Shown here: positions 1 through 6,792 of the stretch, in pieces
Layout: the number at the start of each line of letters is the position of its first letter
How positions within the stretch are numbered: position 1 is the stretch's first letter
Assembly (NCBI GenBank): GCA_905211615.1
Contig: CAJMBB010000022.1
Span: 1-19,186, forward strand
DNA length: 19,186 bases
Reading direction: 5' to 3'
Source of the DNA: an uncultured Collinsella sp.
Lineage (GTDB): Bacteria > Actinomycetota > Coriobacteriia > Coriobacteriales > Coriobacteriaceae
The notes under the pieces: model-generated
Database searches by the model: none
What the model was told of the DNA's origin: nothing
The model's input: the letters and a program-made list of their open reading frames with translations, nothing else
Position numbers and translations under genes: made by a program

Positions 1-834
1 AGCCGCCGCCAACGCGCCGATAAACGTATCGCCGGCGGCCGTGGTATCGACTACCGTGCTCGAAAGCGCCGGCATGCGCAGCAGCTCGCCGTCATCACCG
101 AGCGTAACCGAGCCGGCACCACCCAGCGTGATGACCGCAGCTCCGGCGCCCTTGTCGAGCAGCGCATTGAGCGCGGCGACGCAACTCGCATCATCCGTGG
201 GCAGAATGCCCGTCAGCACCTGGCACTCGGTCTCGTTGGGGCAGACCAAGTCGACCGCAGGCCAGACCTCCGCAGGCAACTCACAAGCAGGCGCCGGATT
301 AAAGACCGCATAGAACCCCAGCTCGTGAGCGCAAACAAGCGCATCGGCCGTCGCTGCAAGGTCACATTCACCCTGGGCGATAAAGACGCTTCCGGCAGCC
401 GGGGCAATCTCGCTGGCGTCGCCGTCGAGCTCATGGGCCACCAGACGTCTCAGCGCGCAGGCAACGTCCTCACCCGCAAGCGCATGGTTGGCACCCGGTG
501 ACAGCACGATGCGGTTGTCGCTCTCGCAGCGAATGATGGTCGCGGTACCGGTCTCCACGTCATCGCGACGCGCCACAAACTCAACGCCCACGCCGGCATC
601 CTGAAGTCCCGCCACCAGCGCATCGCCAAACGTATCGCGCCCAACCGCGCCGATCATGCACGTGCGCGCACCCATGCGCGCGGCGGCGACGGCCTGGTTA
701 GCGCCCTTGCCACCGGCGTTGGTGATAAAACCGCTGCCGCCGACGGTCTCGCCCGCACGCGGTATGCGCTCGCACGCCACCGAAAGGTCCATGTTCATGC
801 TGCCGAACACCGCAACGATGCCGCGATCTGCCAT
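1..834 (-). CDS. rbsK: Ribokinase (PfkB family), 3' end cut off by window edge
   Basis: Sugar kinase of the PfkB/ribokinase family, which phosphorylates D-ribose (or a related pentose or nucleoside) with ATP in the cytosol. The reading frame runs open for 278 codons from ATG at 834 to base 1 with no stop, so the C-terminus lies outside. Seen directly: N-terminal VFGSMNMDL (residues 9-17), the glycine-rich PfkB signature NAGGKGANQAVAAARMGA (about 39-56), and near the edge DTTAAGDTF, the second PfkB signature carrying the catalytic Asp and anion hole. GGAGG sits just upstream of the ATG (in 840-846). Ribokinases are about 300 residues, so only 20-30 residues should be missing. The gene is divergent from the acyltransferase. 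The exact substrate (ribose versus another sugar) cannot be fixed from this fragment; no rbs transporter is visible. Confidence 0.9.
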   Translation of the reverse strand, partial: MADRGIVAVFGSMNMDLSVACERIPRAGETVGGSGFITNAGGKGANQAVAAARMGARTCMIGAVGRDTFGDALVAGLQDAGVGVEFVARRDDVETGTATIIRCESDNRIVLSPGANHALAGEDVACALRRLVAHELDGDASEIAPAAGSVFIAQGECDLAATADALVCAHELGFYAVFNPAPACELPAEVWPAVDLVCPNETECQVLTGILPTDDASCVAALNALLDKGAGAAVITLGGAGSVTLGDDGELLRMPALSSTVVDTTAAGDTFIGALAAA

Positions 835-1021
835 GGAAACCTCCTCATCTGCGGGCCTTATGCCCACCGCCGGCCGTCGATCGTGCACTCTCGCACCCCC
901 TATAACTTTAGTTCACTTTGATGTGGACGCGCGCTTGAGCTTGCGCCAGCAGCAAGCATTCACAGGAGCAGGCAGCTACAATGAAGGCGTGCTGATTATT
1001 CTCGTCATTGGATGATGTTTT

Positions 1022-3238
1022 ATGGAACAACTCTCGCAATCGGGCTCGCGCGGTCGACGCCGCACGGGCAACGAGCCGGCGCCGCACGAACGCGTGAAGA
1101 GCGAACGCCGTACCAACGAGCCGCGACGCACCGCAAGCCCTCATCGCGCTTCTACCAACAACGCGGGCCGCGCCAACACTCCCGCCGCGGAGCAGACGCC
1201 TGCTCGCCCCAAGTCCCGCTACGTCCCTGCCCTTGACGGCCTGCGCACGCTTGCCGTCGTCGCGGTGGTGCTCTATCACCTCAACCTCACGTGGGCGCAG
1301 GGCGGTCTGCTCGGCGTCACGGTCTTCTTTGTGCTTTCGGGCTATCTGATCACACGCCTGCTACTCAACGAAGTCGCTAAGACCGGCCGCATCGACCTCA
1401 AGAGCTTCTGGATCCGCCGCATCCGTCGCCTGGTCCCCGCCGTGGTGACCGTCGTGGTGGTGACCTGTGCACTGTGCACCGTCTTCAACCACGTGATGCT
1501 CACCAAGATGCGCCCCGACATCCTGCCGTCGCTGCTGTTCTTCAACAACTGGTGGCAGATTGCCCAAAACGTCTCGTACTTCAATGCTCTGGGCGACCCC
1601 TCGCCACTCACGCACTTTTGGTCGCTTGCCATCGAGGAACAGTTCTACCTGATTTGGCCGCCACTGCTGTTTGCCATGGTATCCATGCATGTGAGCAAGC
1701 CCAACACGCGCCGCGTGGTTCTGGGCCTTGCCGTGGTATCTGCCCTAGCCATGATGGTGCTTTACAACCCTGCCGCCGACCCCAGCCGCGTGTACTACGG
1801 CACCGACACCCGTGTGTTCTCGCTGCTGCTGGGTGCCTGGATGGCCTTTATCCCCGATCGCGACCTGGCGCCGGTGCGTCTCGCTCGTCGTTTGGGGCTC
1901 AATCGCCTAGCTGGCGCCGCCAAGCACGGCAAGAACGCCGAGGGCAAGCCTGGCGAGAAGGCCGACGAATCAGCCGAGACCGCCCCGGCACAGCCGAGCG
2001 CCCTCGTGCGCTTTTGGTCCTCGCCCGCATCCATCGATGTGCTGGGCGTCGTGGGTCTGGTTGGTCTTGCTGCCATGGTCGCGCTCACCAACGGCTACAC
2101 CGCTTTCCAGTATCGCGGAGGCACGCTGCTGTGCTCGATCCTCACGCTCATGGTCATCGCGGCCTGCGTGCAGCCCCAGGGAATGGTTGCCCGCGCGCTG
2201 TCCGCCGAGCCGCTCGTGTGGGTTGGCAAGCGCTCGTACAGCATCTACCTGTGGCACTATCCGCTGCTGTTGCTCATGAACCCGGTCGCCAACATCAACG
2301 ATACACCGTGGTGGCAGTACATTTTGCAGGTGCTGTTGGTGGTCGCCGTGGCCGAATGCTCATATCGCTTTATCGAGACTCCGTTTAGGAAGGGCGCCTT
2401 TGGGCGCACCGTCGCCGAATTCCGCGATGGCGCCACCACGCCCGCCAACTGGGCACGCGCGCACGTCCCTGCCTGCGCAGCCTGCGCCGTCGTGTTGGTC
2501 GTTGCGCTGGGCGGTCTGATCTTTGTGCCCGAGACGTCTGCGCTGAGCGGCGAGGGCGCCGAAGTTCTGAACAAGGAAGCCAAAAACACCGCACCCACCG
2601 ACCAGCAGGCGGCCGACGACACCGACAAGGACAACGATGGCTTCCCCGATGGCTCCTACGATCTGCTTATGATCGGCGACTCCGTGTCGCTGCGTGCCGT
2701 GGACACCTTTGACGGCGTGTTCCCGCACAGCCATATCTATGCCGAAAAGGGCCGCCAGTTTGATGCGGGGCGCGCGACATTTGAGGGCTATATCCAGCAG
2801 AACCTTGCCGGCAAGATCGTGGTCTTTGCCCTGGGCACCAACGGCTTGGTAACCGACGACCAGATCGACGCCATCATGGCCGATGCAGGAGATAAGCGTA
2901 TTGTGGTGTTTGTGAACACGCGCAGCCCGCAGCCGTGGGTTGGCTCTACCAACCAGGCCATCGCCAACGCCGCTACGCGCTACAAGAACGTGCGCGTTAT
3001 CGATTGGTACGGATACAGTGCCAACCGCAACGACCTGTTCGATGGCGATGGCACGCACCTATCGACCACTGGCGTGACTGAGTACCTTAAGCTCATCCAC
3101 GATGCCGTCAAGAAGGACCTGCCCGTACACCCCGAGGATCACGTCAACGATCCGCAGCCGGCAGCCGTCAAGTCTGCCACCGACGCACTCGTCAATGCGC
3201 TCGCTCTCAAGCCGCACAAGCTGGGCACCGACAAGTAA
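1022..3238 (+). CDS. Acyltransferase-3 (OafA/YrhL type) with C-terminal SGNH domain
   Basis: Integral membrane O-acyltransferase that probably acetylates a cell-surface polysaccharide or peptidoglycan. The 738 residues comprise a basic, low-complexity cytosolic tail (1-64); an acyltransferase-3 domain starting at RYVPALDGLRTLAVVAVVLY (66-85), with FFVLSGYLITR (102-112) and SLAIEEQFYLIWP near 200; about ten hydrophobic helices to about 460; then a last helix near 490 and an extracytoplasmic SGNH hydrolase-like domain. In the latter GDS with Ser554 (block I), LGTNG (block III) and DGTH with Asp676/His679 (block V) are visible, so the catalytic triad looks intact. This two-part layout is that of OafA and the peptidoglycan O-acetyltransferase OatA. 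The RBS is weak (TTGGA before the ATG). No glycan cluster surrounds it, so the acceptor is unknown. The long charged N-terminal tail is unusual; a later start near residue 66 would remove it but shows no better RBS. Confidence 0.9.
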   Translation: MEQLSQSGSRGRRRTGNEPAPHERVKSERRTNEPRRTASPHRASTNNAGRANTPAAEQTPARPKSRYVPALDGLRTLAVVAVVLYHLNLTWAQGGLLGVTVFFVLSGYLITRLLLNEVAKTGRIDLKSFWIRRIRRLVPAVVTVVVVTCALCTVFNHVMLTKMRPDILPSLLFFNNWWQIAQNVSYFNALGDPSPLTHFWSLAIEEQFYLIWPPLLFAMVSMHVSKPNTRRVVLGLAVVSALAMMVLYNPAADPSRVYYGTDTRVFSLLLGAWMAFIPDRDLAPVRLARRLGLNRLAGAAKHGKNAEGKPGEKADESAETAPAQPSALVRFWSSPASIDVLGVVGLVGLAAMVALTNGYTAFQYRGGTLLCSILTLMVIAACVQPQGMVARALSAEPLVWVGKRSYSIYLWHYPLLLLMNPVANINDTPWWQYILQVLLVVAVAECSYRFIETPFRKGAFGRTVAEFRDGATTPANWARAHVPACAACAVVLVVALGGLIFVPETSALSGEGAEVLNKEAKNTAPTDQQAADDTDKDNDGFPDGSYDLLMIGDSVSLRAVDTFDGVFPHSHIYAEKGRQFDAGRATFEGYIQQNLAGKIVVFALGTNGLVTDDQIDAIMADAGDKRIVVFVNTRSPQPWVGSTNQAIANAATRYKNVRVIDWYGYSANRNDLFDGDGTHLSTTGVTEYLKLIHDAVKKDLPVHPEDHVNDPQPAAVKSATDALVNALALKPHKLGTDK

Positions 3239-3295
3239 CCCACAGCAAACAACCCAAAATCACTCTTTTAGAGCCGGCCCCAAGAGGTCGTGGGC

Positions 3296-3330
3296 AAAAA
3301 ACAGGCCGCAGCCCATCGCTGCGGCCTGTT
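3296..3330 (-). terminator. Rho-independent terminator of the NRMT gene
   Basis: Perfect 12-bp inverted repeat (3300-3311 and 3319-3330, arm AACAGGCCGCAG) with a 7-nt loop. Read on the minus strand it is followed by six T residues (A6 at 3296-3301 on the plus strand). It lies 18 nt past the stop of the minus-strand transporter gene. There is no T tract on the plus side, so it serves mainly that gene. Confidence 0.9.
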
Positions 3331-3348
3331 CGGAAGCAAAAGTGGGCG

Positions 3349-4611
3349 TTAAGCGCTGTAGCCCATCGCTTGCAGCACAAACATGACGACCGTGAGCACT
3401 GTAATCACACCGATAGTCGCCCAAGTGAGCACATTCCACACGCGGCCGTTGCGGTTGGTACCCATAATGTGACGGTCGGCGGCGATAAACACCTGGAACA
3501 CCAGAACCACGGGCAGTAGCACGCCATTGATGACCTGCGAGGTCATCATAATCTGGAACAGATCGACGCCGGGCATAAGCACCAGCACGGCAGAGATACC
3601 GATGATGGCCGTAATGATGCCGCGATAGACCGGGGCCTCGTCCCAGCTGCGGTCGGCACCGCGCTCCCAGCCAAATGCCTCGCAGATAGCGCTCGACGTG
3701 ACGCCCGGCAGCACGCAGGCGGCCAAGAAGCTCGCCGCGACCAGGCCCGAGGCAAACAGCACCGTGGACCACTGACCCGCAATAGGCTCCAGCGCGCGGG
3801 CGGCATCGGCGGCATCGCTAATCTGAATACCCGCCGGGAACAACACCGTACCGGTCGTGATGATAATGAAGCCGGCAATGACATCGGCGGCAAGCGAGCC
3901 GCTCACGGTATCGATGCGCTGCAGCACGATATCGTCCTCGCCCGCGTTCTTATCGACCACGTTGTTCTGCGCCAAGAAAATCATCCACGGCGCGATGGTG
4001 GTACCGATCGTTGCGACCACGAGCGACACGTAGCTGGGGTCATTTTGAATGTTAGGCACGACCAGGTCGACCGCGACCTCACCCCAGTTGGGGCCAGCCA
4101 TAAATGCAGCGACGATATAGGTCACGAACACGCAGCTCACCAGCAGCAGAATCTTCTCGATGCGCTGGAAACTACCCGACATGGTAAGCATCCACACCAG
4201 CAGCGCCACCAACGGCACCGAGATGCTCGCCGGCACGCCAAAGAGGGCAAGGCCGCTGGCGATGCCCGCAAACTCCGAAATGGTCACAGCCGTGTTGGCG
4301 ATCAACAGCGCCGCCATAGCAAGTACACTCTTGCGCACGCCAAAGCGCTCGCGAATGAGCGATGCCAGGCCCTTGCCCGTGACGCAGCCGCAGCGCGCCG
4401 CGGTCTCCTGCGTCACGATGAGCAGCACAGTCATGACGGGAAGCATCCAGAGCATCTTGTAGCCATAGCTGGCGCCCGCGCTGGAATACGTTGCAATGCC
4501 GCCGGCGTCATTGCCCGAAAGCGCCGCCAGCAGACCGGGGCCCATAGCGCCAAAGATGGCCGCGATGGTCAACTTTTGCTTGGTGCCCGACTTTTGCTTG
4601 TTATTTTGCAC
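3349..4611 (-). CDS. Nramp-related magnesium transporter (NRMT-type SLC11 family)
   Basis: Eleven-helix SLC11/Nramp-fold secondary transporter in the cytoplasmic membrane. I start it at GTG 4611 (420 aa), with AGGTGG just upstream; the in-frame extension to 4674 would overlap the end of the preceding gene. Helix 1 reads GPGLLAALSGNDAGGIAT. The canonical Nramp DPGN is D35-A-G-G38, so the metal-binding Asp stays and the Asn is lost. Helix 6 reads TTIAPWMIFLAQ where Nramps have the MPH motif, so the soft-ligand Met is Ala207 and the His is Trp209. As I recall, these substitutions mark the NRMT clade (first shown in Clostridium, with a structure from Eggerthella lenta), which moves Mg2+ rather than Mn2+/Fe2+. 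An automatic call of MntH would therefore probably give the wrong substrate. The RBS overlaps the stop of the upstream MgtE-like gene, so the two are one operon with likely translational coupling. Confidence 0.88.
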   Translation of the reverse strand: MQNNKQKSGTKQKLTIAAIFGAMGPGLLAALSGNDAGGIATYSSAGASYGYKMLWMLPVMTVLLIVTQETAARCGCVTGKGLASLIRERFGVRKSVLAMAALLIANTAVTISEFAGIASGLALFGVPASISVPLVALLVWMLTMSGSFQRIEKILLLVSCVFVTYIVAAFMAGPNWGEVAVDLVVPNIQNDPSYVSLVVATIGTTIAPWMIFLAQNNVVDKNAGEDDIVLQRIDTVSGSLAADVIAGFIIITTGTVLFPAGIQISDAADAARALEPIAGQWSTVLFASGLVAASFLAACVLPGVTSSAICEAFGWERGADRSWDEAPVYRGIITAIIGISAVLVLMPGVDLFQIMMTSQVINGVLLPVVLVFQVFIAADRHIMGTNRNGRVWNVLTWATIGVITVLTVVMFVLQAMGYSA

Positions 4612-4619
4612 GCGACCAC

Positions 4620-6464
4620 CTAACCCATGACCGACATGGTGAGCAGCACCGCAGCGGCGCAGTACGCTACGCACGAGATCATGACGGCAATGACGTTCAT
4701 GGCGGTGCCCGACGTGTTGAGGTCATGCTCGTCACGCCAGAACAGCACCATCAGGTAAATCACGGCGCTCATGTTGCCAATCAGGCAGACGATGGCCGCA
4801 ATGTTAAAGCAGCCGGTAAAGAGCTGTTCCTCAAACATGGGCGCGTCGGGGAACGCGGCGGTGCGCACCAGCTGGGCGCACAGGTAGGTCACGAGCGACA
4901 GGATCAGGCCCATGCCCGTGCTCTGGAAGAAGAACCCCAGATACGGCTTGGGCTCGTCATCGTGACCGTCATACTCCAGGAAGTAGTTCTTGACGAACGA
5001 CACCATGCGCGAGGCCGCCAGCAGCACGAGCGGCATGGCGCACATGGGGAACACCACCAGATGCGCGGAGCCGAGCGCCGTCCCCAGCACCGTTGCCATG
5101 ATGCACGAGGCAATGCCCCACACGACAACCCAGTACTGGCGATGCACGAACCAGCTGAGCACATTCGTCGAGTCGTCGGACGCGCTATCGCCCGAGCCGA
5201 CGCCTGCGATCTGCAGGTCCTCCTGGTGCTCCTCGGCGATAACGTCCATGGCGTCATCAAAGGTCACGATACCCAGGATATGACGGTTCTCGTCGCAGAC
5301 AGGGATGGCAACCAGGTCGTACTTGGTCATCTCGTCCGTCACGTCTTCCTGGTCCTCGTCGGGCGACACATAGACCAGGTCGCGATAGGCCAGCTGACCC
5401 AGCGTGGCATCGCGGTCGGCCACGATCAGCGTGCGCAGCGAAAGCACGCCGGTCAGCATGCCGCTCGAATCCTCGGTATAGACGTAGTAAACGCTCTCGA
5501 AGTCCTCGTCGAGCTCGCGAATCGCCTCGATGGCGTCACCGACCGTCGCCGTGGCGGGCAGGGAGACAAACTCCGAGGTCATGATGCGGCCGGCGGTGTT
5601 GTCCTCATACCCCAGCAGGTTACGAATCGCCTTCTCCTCCTTGACGCCCATCAGGCGCAGGAGCTTCTCGGCCTTCTCGTAATCGAGCTCGTCGATCAGG
5701 TCGGCTGCATCGTCCGGGTCCATCATGGCCAGCATCGACGATGCGTCCGTGTCGGACAGGCCCTCGAGCATCTCGGTCATAAGCTCGTCGTCATCGAACT
5801 CCGAGATGGCCTCGGCGGCCTGGGCAGTATCGAGCTGCGCAAACACCTGCGCGCGTAGGCGCGGGTCGAGCTGCTCGATAATGTCGGCGATGTCGGCAGG
5901 GTGCAGCTCGCCGAGCGTCTTGTGCGACACCGAGAGTTGAATGTTCTTGGTCGAGCGGTCGAGCAGGTCCATGTAGGACCAAGCGATGATGTCCTCACTG
6001 AGCGGCTTGCCCAGGTGCTTCATAAAGCCTTCGACGATATGCTCGAGCGCGGGGCTGATGGCGCGTAGCAGACCGCGGGCACCGACCTCGGCGCCCAGCA
6101 GGCGCAGCTGATTTTCGCCCGACATGGAAAACTTGATGTCGTTTACGCGCACGACCTTCATGCCCTGCGTGTCGACAATCTGCTTGTTGAGCACGTCGCG
6201 GGCAAGCAGGAGTTCGGTCGGCTGCAGGTACGAAAAACGGATTTCGGTGGCCGACGTCTTAAGGTGTACACCCGTCTCGTCGATACGGTCGACCCATTTG
6301 CGCCAGCTGATCATAAACGGCGTCTTGCCGGGGCCGCGGAACGCGAGCGACGTCACGTGTGGAAAAACTTCGCCGGTAGCAATACCAAAATCGTTGACCA
6401 CGCCGAGCTTTTCGCCGTCGACGTCCAAGACCGGCAATTTGAGCATCTCACTCAGATAATTCAA
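4620..6464 (-). CDS. PRC-barrel / MgtE_N / CBS-pair membrane protein, companion of the NRMT transporter
   Basis: A 614-residue protein with, in order: two PRC-barrel-like units (about 1-75 and 82-150; LPVLDVDGEKLGVV at 10-23); an MgtE N-terminal superhelical domain (about 183-290; HPADIADIIEQLD at 188-200); two CBS domains (about 292-350 and 355-412); and five hydrophobic segments (about 443-465, 468-492, 508-533, 548-576, 588-613). In MgtE the N and CBS domains bind Mg2+ and gate the channel. Here the membrane part lacks the conserved GNxGxQ pore motif of the MgtE family; the equivalent place reads VVFPMCAMPLVLLAASRM. It may be a sensor or regulatory partner of the following transporter rather than a channel. 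The start is TTG 6464 with GGGGAG five nt upstream, because it keeps the LSEMLKLPV opening typical of PRC barrels; in-frame stops lie just upstream. ATG 6446 is the alternative. TAG at 4620 abuts the next gene's RBS. Confidence 0.85.
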   Translation of the reverse strand: MNYLSEMLKLPVLDVDGEKLGVVNDFGIATGEVFPHVTSLAFRGPGKTPFMISWRKWVDRIDETGVHLKTSATEIRFSYLQPTELLLARDVLNKQIVDTQGMKVVRVNDIKFSMSGENQLRLLGAEVGARGLLRAISPALEHIVEGFMKHLGKPLSEDIIAWSYMDLLDRSTKNIQLSVSHKTLGELHPADIADIIEQLDPRLRAQVFAQLDTAQAAEAISEFDDDELMTEMLEGLSDTDASSMLAMMDPDDAADLIDELDYEKAEKLLRLMGVKEEKAIRNLLGYEDNTAGRIMTSEFVSLPATATVGDAIEAIRELDEDFESVYYVYTEDSSGMLTGVLSLRTLIVADRDATLGQLAYRDLVYVSPDEDQEDVTDEMTKYDLVAIPVCDENRHILGIVTFDDAMDVIAEEHQEDLQIAGVGSGDSASDDSTNVLSWFVHRQYWVVVWGIASCIMATVLGTALGSAHLVVFPMCAMPLVLLAASRMVSFVKNYFLEYDGHDDEPKPYLGFFFQSTGMGLILSLVTYLCAQLVRTAAFPDAPMFEEQLFTGCFNIAAIVCLIGNMSAVIYLMVLFWRDEHDLNTSGTAMNVIAVMISCVAYCAAAVLLTMSVMG

Positions 6465-6480
6465 TGGTGCTCCCCATCAT
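6448..6480 (-). CDS. Possible 10-codon leader ORF ahead of the MgtE-like gene
   Basis: The best Shine-Dalgarno in the leader, GGAGG (6485-6489), points at a double ATG (6480, 6477). This opens a 10-residue ORF (MMGSTIELSE) ending in TGA at 6450-6448. It overlaps the TTG start of the next gene in another frame and stops one base before the in-frame ATG at 6446, an arrangement suited to termination-reinitiation. A sequencing frameshift at the 5' end of the big gene is the other explanation. I cannot show that it is translated. Confidence 0.35.
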   Translation of the reverse strand: MMGSTIELSE

Positions 6481-6672
6481 TATTCCTCCGGACGCGACCG
6501 CGCGTGCGGCGTCCGGGGGCTTCTGGATATGTATACGCATGCGCGGGCGGCACGCCGCTCGACGCTTACACCCCGTGCATGCGCAAAAAGCACCTGCATG
6601 GGGTCATCGACTGTATGGTCGAGGTTTGGATTTCACCTGTAACCTTTCTCTTGACCCTCATTAACCGCAGTA
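6481..6672 (-). promoter_or_regulatory. Structured 5' leader of the Mg-transport operon, candidate cis-regulatory RNA
   Basis: This is most of the 312-base gap between genes (6481-6792). Hand folding of the minus strand gives P1 (6652-6657 with 6601-6606), enclosing P2 (6641-6644 with 6623-6626) and P3 (6618-6622 with 6607-6611, 6-nt loop), which makes a three-way junction. P4 is a long hairpin (6600-6603/6571-6574, 6595-6598/6576-6579, 6590-6593/6581-6584, U5 loop). P5 is an 8-bp stem (6509-6516 with 6488-6495) whose 3' arm ends in the first two G of the GGAGG. P1 and P4 compete for the same three C (6601-6603). I do not find the conserved M-box sequences. Function as an Mg2+ or metabolite switch is inference. 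Confidence 0.5.
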
Positions 6673-6681
6673 ACTATAGCA
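6673..6681 (-). promoter_or_regulatory. Extended -10 promoter for the MgtE-like/NRMT operon
   Basis: The minus strand reads TGCTATAGT, a TGn extended -10 with a 5/6 match to TATAAT. No good -35 is seen, which is typical of extended -10 promoters. Transcription would start near 6666, leaving about 185 nt of untranslated leader. Confidence 0.5.
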
Positions 6682-6759
6682 TCAGCATCGCCCTGCGGCA
6701 TCGAATTTATGCGCTGCACATTGCAGGCATACCAAACGCTGACGCATCCGTGACATAAC

Positions 6760-6784
6760 CACTGGGGACGTTCTTAAACGACTA
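6760..6784. repeat. Dispersed 25-bp intergenic repeat, copy 1
   Basis: A 25-base stretch that recurs at 15153-15177 in the same orientation with 23 of 25 bases identical (differences at repeat positions 3 and 12). The core is GGGGACG, then TCTTAAACGACTA. This copy lies just beyond the stop of the NodB-like gene. No mobile-element features flank it. Confidence 0.6.
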
Positions 6785-6792
6785 CCCAATGA

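Noticed and set aside
959..982. TTCACA and TACAAT as promoter of the acyltransferase gene
   Set aside because: The spacer is only 12 bp, too short for a sigma-70-type promoter; the true promoter in 835-1021 is not identifiable by eye.
3296..3330. Terminator also for the acyltransferase gene
   Set aside because: On the plus strand the hairpin is preceded by A residues and followed by CGGAAG, with no T tract.
4612..4674. Upstream extension of the NRMT gene to 4674
   Set aside because: It would overlap the end of the MgtE-like gene and add a non-hydrophobic Arg/Gly-rich stretch; GTG 4611 has a well-placed RBS.
4725..5858. Plus-strand open frame of 377 codons
   Set aside because: Antisense to the MgtE-like gene; very His/Gln/Arg-rich translation with no domain.
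6481..6672. M-box (ykoK) magnesium riboswitch
   Set aside because: The expected class for this position, but I cannot find its conserved GGTGAGGCTCC-like and GCTGCCC-like segments; left as an unassigned leader pending an Rfam search.
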